Both the position numbers and the translations under genes were made by a program. The notes beneath the pieces were generated by a model. That model did no database searches and was not told where the DNA came from. It was given only the letters and a program-made list of their open reading frames with translations. From positions 62,001-126,000 of the forward strand of contig NZ_JBEMAR010000001.1 in NCBI RefSeq assembly GCF_040274945.1: 64,000 bases of DNA. The letters run 5' to 3'. Below, piece after piece: positions 55,926 to 63,320 of the stretch (within the stretch, counting starts at the first letter, position 1; every line of letters begins with the position of its first letter). This DNA comes from Carnobacterium_B sp040274945 (GTDB lineage Bacteria > Bacillota > Bacilli > Lactobacillales > Carnobacteriaceae).

Positions 55926-56226
55926 ATTTCTCCCTCCTTTCTGGTGCCTATATTATACCAGAAAGTAATCTTAACTCGATGCAGTTAGCTTGGTAAAAAT
56001 TCCAACTAAACGAATGCTCTTATACTAAACTATGAAACTCAATAGGTAGCTATGTTTAAAAAGATATTTTTTTATTTTCAGATACACAATGTACTTTTAT
56101 AATGCTAAAATCAATTATATACATTCACTGACATAGAACCAAAATATTTAAAAAACAAACTAGAATAATTTTCCAAGGAAATATTATACATACATAAAAT
56201 GAACGCATTATCATGGAGGTTCTTTA
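55926..56226. other. Intergenic region
   Basis: About 300 AT-rich bases without a gene. TATAAT at 56098-56103 is a possible -10 for the downstream small membrane protein gene, but no convincing -35 is seen. No repeat or RNA structure stands out. Confidence 0.5.
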
Positions 56227-56517
56227 ATGGGAAGATTTATAGATATTTTATCGTCAATTGCTATTATAATTTTACTGATTCGAGCTTTAGTTTTATTTAT
56301 TAAAGGTCAAAGTAATAAATATCAATGGTTCAATTTACTAAGTTATGCATTAATTTTCTTTTATCTACTACTTCCTGACTCTGATTCGTTATTTTTCGCG
56401 AGTTGGCTAACTTTAATGTATTCTATTTTTCTTGGCCATATTGCTGATAAATATAAAGAGGGAGTAAATGTGTTTGATTCAAAGGATACGTCTAAGAAAA
56501 AAGCTACATTACACTAA
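56227..56517 (+). CDS. Small membrane protein
   Basis: 96 residues with three hydrophobic segments (about 7-24, 38-49 and 54-70) and a charged C-terminal tail of about 22 residues. TGGAGG precedes the ATG. No recognised family. It lies alone in the accessory part of the window. Confidence 0.65.
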   Translation: MGRFIDILSSIAIIILLIRALVLFIKGQSNKYQWFNLLSYALIFFYLLLPDSDSLFFASWLTLMYSIFLGHIADKYKEGVNVFDSKDTSKKKATLH

Positions 56518-56710
56518 ATTACTCTATATTCATTTCCAATAGTAATCCTATTCTTGATTTCACTTTATTTTATACTTCCTAAAAACTATTAAGAACAATA
56601 AGAGTTTTCTATTCTCTTTTTGAAAACAAAAAATTTATAGATTTTTTAAATACGCTGCCTAACACTTTAAATTTTTTTATTTTTATCTTTTTCTTGTATC
56701 GAATTCTAAA

Positions 56711-56812
56711 AGTAATATTGAACAAATAAAAGAATACAAAGAACTTCTAAATCTGGATATCATCAACCAAGAAGAATTCAACAAAAAGAAAGTAGAGCTA
56801 TTAGACCTATAA
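56711..56812 (+). pseudogene. SHOCT domain remnant
   Basis: A 33-codon in-frame piece encodes IEQIKEYKELLNLDIINQEEF and KKKVELLDL (read together as one domain), the clear SHOCT C-terminal oligomerisation pattern, ending in TAA at 56810-56812. There is no start codon, and a stop lies about 20 codons upstream in the same frame. It is the tail of a decayed gene. The remaining bases of the 56518-56943 gap show nothing else. Confidence 0.65.
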
Positions 56813-56943
56813 ATAAAAATATGTATTTTATCGTGAGTATGGCTACTTTGACTATGTTTTTCAACTTAAATTTTAATAAAAGGTCATAATAATTCGTAAT
56901 TCTGATATTGTGTGCAATACTCCTAGAAAGGAGATGTTCTAAC

Positions 56944-57243
56944 ATGAAGTTAGTTATTACATTTATTAATGGAGAAGAACTTGAACTGATTGAGTCTTCT
57001 ATTCTTAATGGTTACGTGAATTCACATAAACAAAATACAAAACATGGACTCGAAAAAATGTTTTCAAACTCATTTGATAGTTTGCATACAAATGTTTTTT
57101 CTTTAATCGCTACAAGTACACCTCAATTAGGCTATGCTAGTTTAATTAATGAAGCAGATTGGATTACAGTAGGAAAAAACAGTGAATTTGCTACTTTTTA
57201 TAAAACTTCATCGATTAAATCTATTTCACGAAAATTAATGTGA
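56944..57243 (+). CDS. Hypothetical protein
   Basis: 99 residues from an ATG at 56944 with AAAGGAGATG upstream. MKLVITFINGEELEL starts a probable beta-sheet; the end SSIKSISRKLM is basic. Soluble, no signal. The form of the N-terminus recalls small phage or plasmid proteins that handle a metal or ligand loop, but no family is recognised. A terminator follows at once. Confidence 0.6.
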   Translation: MKLVITFINGEELELIESSILNGYVNSHKQNTKHGLEKMFSNSFDSLHTNVFSLIATSTPQLGYASLINEADWITVGKNSEFATFYKTSSIKSISRKLM

Positions 57244-57260
57244 CTATAATCGTTAAATAT

Positions 57261-57295
57261 AAAGCACCCAAAAATCTAACTTTTTGGGTGCTTTT
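57261..57295 (+). terminator. Terminator after the 99-aa gene
   Basis: AAAGCACCCAAAAA pairs with TTTTTGGGTGCTTT and a short T-rich tail follows. Confidence 0.85.
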
Positions 57296-57363
57296 CTTTG
57301 TGCTCTTAGTTAGAATCAACTCATTTATCTAGCTTGATCGTACATTCGACGCAGAATAAACAT

Positions 57364-57486
57364 TTATTTAATTCCTTTTTTTCTTCGTTTATCGTCTAAA
57401 ATAATTTTTAATGCACGTTTCTTTGTTTTAATATTTGGACTTTTCATTCTTCGTCTAGCACTCGCTAAATCTTCTTTTTCAGACAT
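57364..57486 (-). CDS. Putative metal homeostasis protein (40 aa)
   Basis: A 40-residue, very basic protein: MSEKEDLASARRRMKSPNIK at the start and DDKRRKKGIK at the end. This matches the short 'putative metal homeostasis protein' found in lactobacillales. AAGGAGA precedes the ATG. It is the last of a minus-strand group that includes zinc-free S14 and L33, which fits a metal-starvation role. The function is not proven. Confidence 0.75.
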   Translation of the reverse strand: MSEKEDLASARRRMKSPNIKTKKRALKIILDDKRRKKGIK

Positions 57487-57594
57487 CCTATCTTCTCCTT
57501 GTCTTTAATTTCATTAAATATGGTTAACTAGTAACTATTTATATTTTCTAAATGATGCTGTTTTTTATTTAATAGCTTACTAAAACCTAAAGTA

Positions 57595-57864
57595 TTACCA
57601 GCTGGCTTTTTTTACACCGGGTATAAGTCCAGCATGAGCCAAATTTCTAAATGTAATTCTTGACATACCGAATTTGCGCATGTAACCTCTTGGCCGACCA
57701 TCTATAAGATCACGATGATGTAAGCGCGTTGGTGAAGCATCGCGAGGCAACTTCTGTAAAGCTGCATAATCTCCATCTGCTTTTAACTCTTTTCGAATAG
57801 CAGCATATTTTTCAACTGTTGCTTGTTGGCGTTTATGTTTTTCAATTTTACTTTTTTTAGCCAT
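57595..57864 (-). CDS. rpsN: 30S ribosomal protein S14, zinc-independent form
   Basis: 89 residues. MAKKSKIEKHKRQQATVEKY at the start and RLHHRDLIDGRPRGYMRKFGMSRITFRNLA (in parts) are S14. The CxxC zinc pairs of the short S14 are absent, making this the longer C-minus paralogue used when zinc is scarce. The ATG at 57864 gives the usual MAKK start; an ATG one codon earlier also exists. Genes of this type are usually Zur-repressed. Confidence 0.95.
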   Translation of the reverse strand: MAKKSKIEKHKRQQATVEKYAAIRKELKADGDYAALQKLPRDASPTRLHHRDLIDGRPRGYMRKFGMSRITFRNLAHAGLIPGVKKASW

Positions 57865-57955
57865 CATTCATTTCCTCATTTCCTATTTATATAACATTAG
57901 CACCTAAAAATTGATAAACCAGTAAACCCAGTTTATAATCAATGATCTTTATTTC

Positions 57956-58861
57956 TTATATCTCCGAGATGAAATTCTCAAAAGCAATCTCTCTTACGAT
58001 TCCTGATGCTACCTTACTTCCGGAGCTTGCTGAGTGAACGAGTTGTTCTCCAAATGTTGCATTAATATCTCCAGCTGCATAAATATTTTTGAAAGATGTA
58101 CCTCCAAATTCATCCGTTTGAATTCTTCCAGCATCATTTAATTTCACTGAAAGATTTTTAGCAAAAATCATATTCAATTCAAACCGAGGTACTAAAAATC
58201 CTCCATAAACTTCTATCGATTGGCTGTTGTGTAAATTGATTTTACCTTTACTATCCTTTTTTTCAATGGATTCAATTTTATCCTCAAACAATTCAATTTC
58301 ATTTTTGGCAAGAATCGATTTAATAGAATCAGCAACTTTCATACCGTTCGTGAAAATAGCTAATTGTTTGCTCCAATGAAAAATCATTGTTGAAAAATGT
58401 AATATATGTTCTTCTTGTTCGACAATGATAGCTAATTTCTGATCCTTCAACTCCCAACCATCACAAAATGGGCAATTAAAAAATAAATCGCCATATACTG
58501 ACTCTAACCCTTTAACATTAGGAAGGGTTTCTTTCAAACCTGTTGCTAAAATAATTCGTTTTGTTTCAAATTTATTTTTTAGCGTTTCAATGATAAAAAA
58601 AGAATTTTGATCAGAAATATCGGCAACAGTATCAGATATCAGTTGAATGTTCGAGTATTTTAGTAAGTCATTTTTTGCTTTTTCTCTAATAGCGAACGGA
58701 GATAAGCTGTCATTCGTGATAAAGCCATGTGATTCATTTGTTACTTTATTACGCGGGTCGTTATTGTCAATCAAAAGAACATTAAGTTTGGCTCTTCCTA
58801 AAACAAGTGCTGCACTAAGACCTGCAGGGCCTCCTCCAATAATCACGCAATCGTATACCAT
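57956..58861 (-). CDS. Thioredoxin reductase-like FAD/NAD(P) oxidoreductase
   Basis: 301 residues. FAD motif VIIGGGPAGLSAALVLGRA, redox pair in NCPFCDGWE, and the late AAGDINATFGEQLVHSASSG (in parts) second FAD motif. The second nucleotide-binding motif is poor (LAIIVEQEEHILHF), so NADPH binding may be altered. It is a TrxB homologue and not the housekeeping copy. AAAGGAG precedes the ATG. Position between rpmG and rpsN suggests a link to zinc or thiol stress. Confidence 0.85.
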   Translation of the reverse strand: MVYDCVIIGGGPAGLSAALVLGRAKLNVLLIDNNDPRNKVTNESHGFITNDSLSPFAIREKAKNDLLKYSNIQLISDTVADISDQNSFFIIETLKNKFETKRIILATGLKETLPNVKGLESVYGDLFFNCPFCDGWELKDQKLAIIVEQEEHILHFSTMIFHWSKQLAIFTNGMKVADSIKSILAKNEIELFEDKIESIEKKDSKGKINLHNSQSIEVYGGFLVPRFELNMIFAKNLSVKLNDAGRIQTDEFGGTSFKNIYAAGDINATFGEQLVHSASSGSKVASGIVREIAFENFISEI

Positions 58862-59020
58862 AAATTTCTCCTTTTTTATAAACAGTTTATGTGATTCGCA
58901 CTTTTTACTTTGTTACCTTATTGCAACTCTAAGTTAGTATTTACAAAAAAGATAAAATAAATTTATGTATAAGAAAAAAGACTTATACAAAACTGATTAA
59001 AAATTCTGTAACCAAATGAA

Positions 59021-59170
59021 CTAACGAATTTCTTTATACAAGGTTTTCTTTCTTAATTTAGGAGAGTACTTCATTAATTCTAACCGTTCTGGTTGAGTTC
59101 GTTTGTTTTTAGTTGTGTGATAATTCCTCTCACCTGTTTCAATACATTCAAGTATCACTTTTACTCGCAT
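59021..59170 (-). CDS. rpmG: 50S ribosomal protein L33, cysteine-depleted form
   Basis: 49 residues: MRVKVILECIETGERNY, TTKNKRTQPERLEL, KYSPKLRKKTLYKEIR. The fold is L33, but three of the four zinc cysteines are replaced, leaving only Cys9. It is thus a C-minus paralogue. AAAGGTGGACC precedes the ATG. A promoter and a perfect Zur palindrome lie just upstream, so it should be expressed when zinc is low. Confidence 0.95.
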   Translation of the reverse strand: MRVKVILECIETGERNYHTTKNKRTQPERLELMKYSPKLRKKTLYKEIR

Positions 59171-59191
59171 ATAAGGTCCACCTTTCTTTTT

Positions 59192-59242
59192 AAAACGTAA
59201 TGATTACGTTTTAAAAATATCATAGATTAATAACCTCGTCAA
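59192..59242 (-). promoter_or_regulatory. Zur box and promoter of rpmG
   Basis: TTGACG (59242-59237) and TATTTT (59219-59214) are 17 bases apart on the minus strand. Immediately downstream, 59192-59212 is a perfect palindrome of two 10-bp arms AAAACGTAAT around one base, close to the Bacillus Zur consensus (TCGTAAT-N-ATTACGA core). Zur bound there would cover the transcription start. Confidence 0.9.
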
Positions 59243-59340
59243 CTTAAATATCCAAAAGAGATTTATTTTTTAAATTGAGCGTCTGTTTACGATGACCCCT
59301 ACATTACAAGTTTGCAACCTGATTTTTATTTGCAAACAAA

Positions 59341-59380
59341 TAAACCTTCCGATAAAAATTAATTTTTATCGGAAGGTTTA
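59341..59380 (-). terminator. 40-bp perfect palindrome, probable terminator of the SRPBCC gene
   Basis: TAAACCTTCCGATAAAAATT is followed directly by its exact reverse complement, with no spacer. On the minus strand it ends in a T-rich tail. It lies in the 59171-59527 gap, which otherwise holds only the Zur-controlled promoter. Confidence 0.65.
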
Positions 59381-59527
59381 TCGAAATGATGGCATTTATT
59401 GCCATTATTTAAATACTGTTATATCAATATCTTAATCGTCATCCAGCTCAAATCCTTGACATACTATTCTTGCTGTCGATAACTCAAGTTCTCCTGAAAT
59501 CCTTTGAGTATATCATATAGGATACAT

Positions 59528-60010
59528 CTAACTTGTCTTTACAAAACGTTCCAGATTTTCCAATGTGGAATTCAACCCATCAAGATGATCTTCCTTTTTG
59601 ATGCCTTTAGGGACATTTTCAGCGACAATTGTTACTTTTGTGCTTGGGACAACTTCCTCAAAGTACCAGGTCATCACCATATTCCCAACAAAGGCAGGGT
59701 CATCTGACTCAAATACACCAGTTTCTACGATCTTCTTATCGGGTATCAATTCGATAAAGGTACCTTCTAAAGTATCTGAGTTTGCAGTTGTTTTACCTTG
59801 AACAGCATATTCATCCTCGTAGATGAGTGTTAATTGAAATCTCCCACCTATTACTGGTTCAAACAGACTTATTTCTCCTCTCATACCCTCCGGTGGCAAC
59901 TATTTAACTAAAGAATTCGGATCCATAAATGCTTGATAAAGTGTTTGTGGCGAAGCATCAATTACTTTTGAGACTGTGTCAATTCTTCCACTCTTCGGAT
60001 TGTTTTCCAT
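59528..60010 (-). pseudogene. SRPBCC (AHSA1-like) protein gene interrupted by an amber codon
   Basis: A frame from an ATG at 60010 (with AAAGGAGC upstream) encodes MENNPKSGRIDTVSKV, an AHSA1/START-type start, up to NSLVK at codon 36, where TAG (59902-59900) interrupts. The frame then continues with LPPEGMRGEISLFEP and a full C-terminal domain to 59528. Relatives have a Trp at the stop position (LVxWLPPEGM), so a single TGG to TAG change explains the break. The 123-residue downstream frame has an internal Met but no clear ribosome site. Total length of 160 codons is normal for the family. Confidence 0.85.
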
Positions 60011-60163
60011 GATAAACGCTCCTTTGTAAATACAATCGACTCTTTTGCTTTTTTTAAAGTATATCACCATAGTTAGAGAGATTCTTCTAGAATGATCTAA
60101 CTTTCAAAAATATCAATATATTCTTATGTCAGCAGCAAATTGAGTATGCTAGTTTTCGTTCAC

Positions 60164-60195
60164 AAAAAAGAACTGCCATATAGACAGTTCTTTTT
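60164..60195. terminator. Bidirectional terminator-like hairpin
   Basis: AAAAAAGAACTG pairs with CAGTTCTTTTT across a nine-base loop. It lies in the 60011-60466 gap, where I see nothing else apart from AT-rich sequence. Confidence 0.7.
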
Positions 60196-60466
60196 AACAT
60201 ACTACGTTATTTTAACATTTTGAGTATTGAGACGCTGTAGGAGCTTTTCTTAAGACCTGGTTTCTTACGAAATATCTACAAGCTAAGTTAATTGAAAAAT
60301 TCTATTATTCTTTTCCTAATGGAACCTTAAAATTCATAAAAATAAAGATAGATTTTTGTTTTAACTTTTTATTTTCAATCCCACATAGGTATGTTATTTT
60401 TTAAACTAGATTAATAGACTCTCCTACCCTATATGCTAAAATAAAGATATAAGGAGGGATTTTCTT

Positions 60467-60679
60467 ATGGGAGACTTAAATAATGACAACAAACAGAAGC
60501 ACAATGAAGAGGAGACAGATGAAACATCTTACATTGCTTTGGGTATGTCTTTAGGTATTTCATTTGGTGTTGCTTTGGGAGTAGTGTTTGATAATATAGC
60601 TATTGGAACTGCTATAGGTATTGCTCTTGGTGTGGCAATTGGTGCAGTTATGGAAAACAAAAAAAATAAAAATAAGTAA
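60467..60679 (+). CDS. Glycine-zipper small membrane protein
   Basis: 70 residues. A charged N-terminus (about 22 residues) precedes an alternating small-residue hydrophobic stretch (LGMSLGISFGVALGVVF and GTAIGIALGVAIGAVM), a glycine-zipper pattern, and a Lys/Asn tail. AAGGAGGG precedes the ATG. Such proteins insert into or oligomerise in membranes. Whether it is a structural protein, a stress protein or a bacteriocin-like peptide cannot be told. Confidence 0.75.
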   Translation: MGDLNNDNKQKHNEEETDETSYIALGMSLGISFGVALGVVFDNIAIGTAIGIALGVAIGAVMENKKNKNK

Positions 60680-60713
60680 AAAAACCTATCTTATTTTTAA
60701 GAGGTAGGGTTTT
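60680..60713 (+). terminator. Terminator after the glycine-zipper gene
   Basis: AAAACCTATCTT and AAGAGGTAGGGTTTT form an imperfect stem right after the stop codon. Confidence 0.6.
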
Positions 60714-60735
60714 AATCTGAACTAAATCAAGTAGT

Positions 60736-60903
60736 TTAACCTATGTATTTATAAATTAAAAATCCTATTATACCTATTATTGAAATTCCTATAAAACCTA
60801 TGATAATACTTATAGCTATTTTAGCAATATCCAGAATGTCCTCCAAAAAAGCATTTGGCTTTCTAACATTTACTATAATCTTATCTTTTGTACTCATTTT
60901 CAT
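60736..60903 (-). CDS. Small membrane protein (55 aa)
   Basis: 55 residues: a 27-residue hydrophilic N-terminus (MKMSTKDKIIVNVRKPNAF) and one long Ile/Gly-rich membrane helix (ISIIIGFIGISIIGIIGF). AAGGAGC lies eight bases before the ATG, which argues for a real gene. It is convergent with the glycine-zipper gene and ends close to its terminator. No family recognised. Confidence 0.6.
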   Translation of the reverse strand: MKMSTKDKIIVNVRKPNAFLEDILDIAKIAISIIIGFIGISIIGIIGFLIYKYIG

Positions 60904-60980
60904 GTCTATAGCTCCTTATTCTTTAATAAACCAATATAACTAATTTAGCAATATTTGATTAGTAAATCAATATTATCTTA

Positions 60981-61250
60981 ATATCAAGCAAATTCCATTG
61001 TGATAAACGACTACAAAATTTTTCCCCATACTGACATCAAGGGCTATACATCCATTTTAATCCCACCTTTATAATTATTTGAAGTCTTCACTCATCCTTA
61101 TCGATTCCACTTTCCTATACACGATCTCAATGAACCCAGCATACTTAAATCTGATTCCTATAAGGCGATGAAGCAGACCAGTTTTTGATAGGAGTTCATG
61201 ACCCACGAGATTGTCCCGTCTGTTCTTCACTCCTACTATAAAGAAAATAG
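60981..61250 (-). mobile_element. Degraded IS110-family end with transposase start
   Basis: On the minus strand a ribosome site (AAAGGTGGG) and ATG at 61056 precede a frame that, after skipping one base, reads CIALDVSMGKNFVVVYHNG, the N-terminal DEDD-motif start of IS110-type transposases. It stops after about 26 codons at a T-rich junction. A single-base deletion after ATGGA breaks the frame. The 190 bases upstream (61057-61250) are stop-free for about 53 codons on the minus strand and may be the element's left end. The element is inactive and the family call rests on one motif. Confidence 0.55.
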
Positions 61251-61286
61251 CAGTATAGATACCACCGTCGTGGTTTCTATACTGCT
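61249..61286. terminator. Hairpin with long interrupted stem
   Basis: AGCAGTATAGATACCAC pairs with GTGGTTTCTATACTGCT around CGTC. No long T-run follows on the plus strand; on the minus strand ATTTTC follows. It is about 120 bases beyond the ABC permease stop. The rest of 60904-61406 holds only the IS remnant. Confidence 0.55.
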
Positions 61287-61406
61287 AATCTTAGTATGTT
61301 TTTTTGGAAATTATTATAGAAATTAACTAGTTTCTACAAACAAGGTATAGTTATTGTTAAGAAGCAACTAAAAATTCGATTACGTTTCCTTCAATAACTT
61401 TGTTTG

Positions 61407-63320
61407 TTACGAGGCCGCTTTTACGGTTTTTCGATAATAACCAATCGTTAGCAAAGCGAATAGCAGATAGATTAATGTATATAAGCCCATCGCAATCGAA
61501 GCAGGGAAAGTGATATCAGATTGGAAAAGGAATGACGCTGCTTTAATGGCAAACACGGAATGTACCAAACCAACAGCTAAGGGTAAACCAAAAACAAAAG
61601 CCTGTTTGCGGATAATACCACTCATAATATCATTCACGGTAAAACCAAGTTGACGCAATGTCGCATAACTTTGCTTCTCCTGTTCAGCTTCGGTCATTTG
61701 TTTGAAATATAAAATACTACCTGTCGAAATCAAAAAAACGAGCCCTAAGAATCCAGCGATAAAAATAAGCAATCCATTTGCCTGTACAGCCTCTTGATAA
61801 GACGAGTAGTAGTCCACATGCAGATCACCAGATGTATATTTGGGCTGTTGAAAAATTGAGGAAGCTATTTCTTTATCTTTTTCATCTGGAATATGGAATC
61901 CATCAATCCGTCTGACTTCAGCTTGTCCATCTGATACAAGAAGTTCCCTCAGATTTTCATACATACTCTCATTAACAACTAATTGAGAGTAAAATGACGA
62001 CCAATTGATTACATTGATATCCCCAATCGATGAAACTTTTACTTTGGTCCGCTGATTATTTTGGAGTTCGATAGAAAGAGGGAAATCTATCGAATCCTTA
62101 ATCATAAAAATAGATGAGACATCATAGAAACTGGCAGTGCCATCTTCTGGAGCTTTAATATCAATTCCAGCTTGTTGCAACTGCTTGTCACTCAAAATCG
62201 CTACTTTCAATTCAGTTAACGGAACACTAAACGTCCCTTCTTTAACTTTGCCAGGTAACACGAGCATCTCCATTTTTTCATGTTGATAGGAAATGCCTTT
62301 TTCATTCATTTCATTGCTGATTTCATTAGCAAATGCTTCATTCTCTTCAAACATAAAATCAAATGGCATTCTTGCTTGAGTATCTCGCTCAGTTGAATAA
62401 TAAAGTGAATAAGAACTGGCAAGCATTGTCAATGTCATTGCTGAAAGAACAGTAATAATCGTAAGTGAATTTGCATTTTCTTTCAAACGATGCATTAAAG
62501 GAGCCAATGATAAACTATTCATCAATCCAAGATATCCATCTTTACGCTTTCGAATTTGATAAAACAACCAACTGATTGTTACTCTGAAAATTAGATACGT
62601 TCCCAAAATGACAGTTGCTAAAACAACTAAAATATTTACAAAAAACAATTCGTTTAACATACGCCCTGATAGCCAATAGCCAAATCCAATCAACAGTAAA
62701 CTCAATATAGCAAGGATAGCAGAAACCCATGTTTTTGGTTTTTTTGGATTCTCACCTTTTTTTTCAGAATTAAATAAGGAAAGTAACGTACTACGATAAA
62801 CAGTGTATATCATTTGAATTGACGTCAAAATGAAAATGGCAATAAATACAAAAACTGTTTGTAGGATAGCTGCCAGTGAAAACGATACTTTGATAAACGT
62901 TTCGTAGCCGATCAGCTTCATTAGAAGCAGTAAAAACACACGAGAAACAAGCATTCCAATAGCTATCCCAATGATTAAAGCGAAAATCCCAAGAAGAACA
63001 TTCTCAACAATTAACAACCGAGCGACTAAGCGTTTCGTTAATCCGATTAATTGATAAAGCCCTATTTCTCGACTTCTTCTTTTCAAGAAGATCGCATTAG
63101 CATAAATAACAAAGATGCCAGTAATAAACAATAGTAAGATTCCAGCTGCTTGGAAAGCGGATCCTAAAGAGCCACTGCTTTGCTCAGTGACTGCTGGATC
63201 ATGCTGCAACGTAGCAAAAACAAAATACAAAATCACACTTAAAATAAGGGCAAAAAAGTATAAATAATAATGTTTAATATTTTTCACCATACTGCGGCGG
63301 ACAAGGTCAAAGAGTGTCAA
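61407..63320 (-). CDS. Bce-type ABC transporter permease (FtsX family)
   Basis: About 637 residues with an FtsX-type arrangement: one N-terminal helix, a three-helix block (about 50-165), further helices near 200-260, a helix about 290-310, a large extracellular domain (about 310-525) and three C-terminal helices. This ten-helix layout with a large loop is typical of BceB/VraG peptide-antibiotic transporters. The start is probably the TTG at 63320, with GGGGGTG upstream; the frame overlaps the ATPase gene end by 14 bases. A BceRS two-component system would be expected nearby but is not inside the window. Confidence 0.87.
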   Translation of the reverse strand: MTLFDLVRRSMVKNIKHYYLYFFALILSVILYFVFATLQHDPAVTEQSSGSLGSAFQAAGILLLFITGIFVIYANAIFLKRRSREIGLYQLIGLTKRLVARLLIVENVLLGIFALIIGIAIGMLVSRVFLLLLMKLIGYETFIKVSFSLAAILQTVFVFIAIFILTSIQMIYTVYRSTLLSLFNSEKKGENPKKPKTWVSAILAILSLLLIGFGYWLSGRMLNELFFVNILVVLATVILGTYLIFRVTISWLFYQIRKRKDGYLGLMNSLSLAPLMHRLKENANSLTIITVLSAMTLTMLASSYSLYYSTERDTQARMPFDFMFEENEAFANEISNEMNEKGISYQHEKMEMLVLPGKVKEGTFSVPLTELKVAILSDKQLQQAGIDIKAPEDGTASFYDVSSIFMIKDSIDFPLSIELQNNQRTKVKVSSIGDINVINWSSFYSQLVVNESMYENLRELLVSDGQAEVRRIDGFHIPDEKDKEIASSIFQQPKYTSGDLHVDYYSSYQEAVQANGLLIFIAGFLGLVFLISTGSILYFKQMTEAEQEKQSYATLRQLGFTVNDIMSGIIRKQAFVFGLPLAVGLVHSVFAIKAASFLFQSDITFPASIAMGLYTLIYLLFALLTIGYYRKTVKAAS

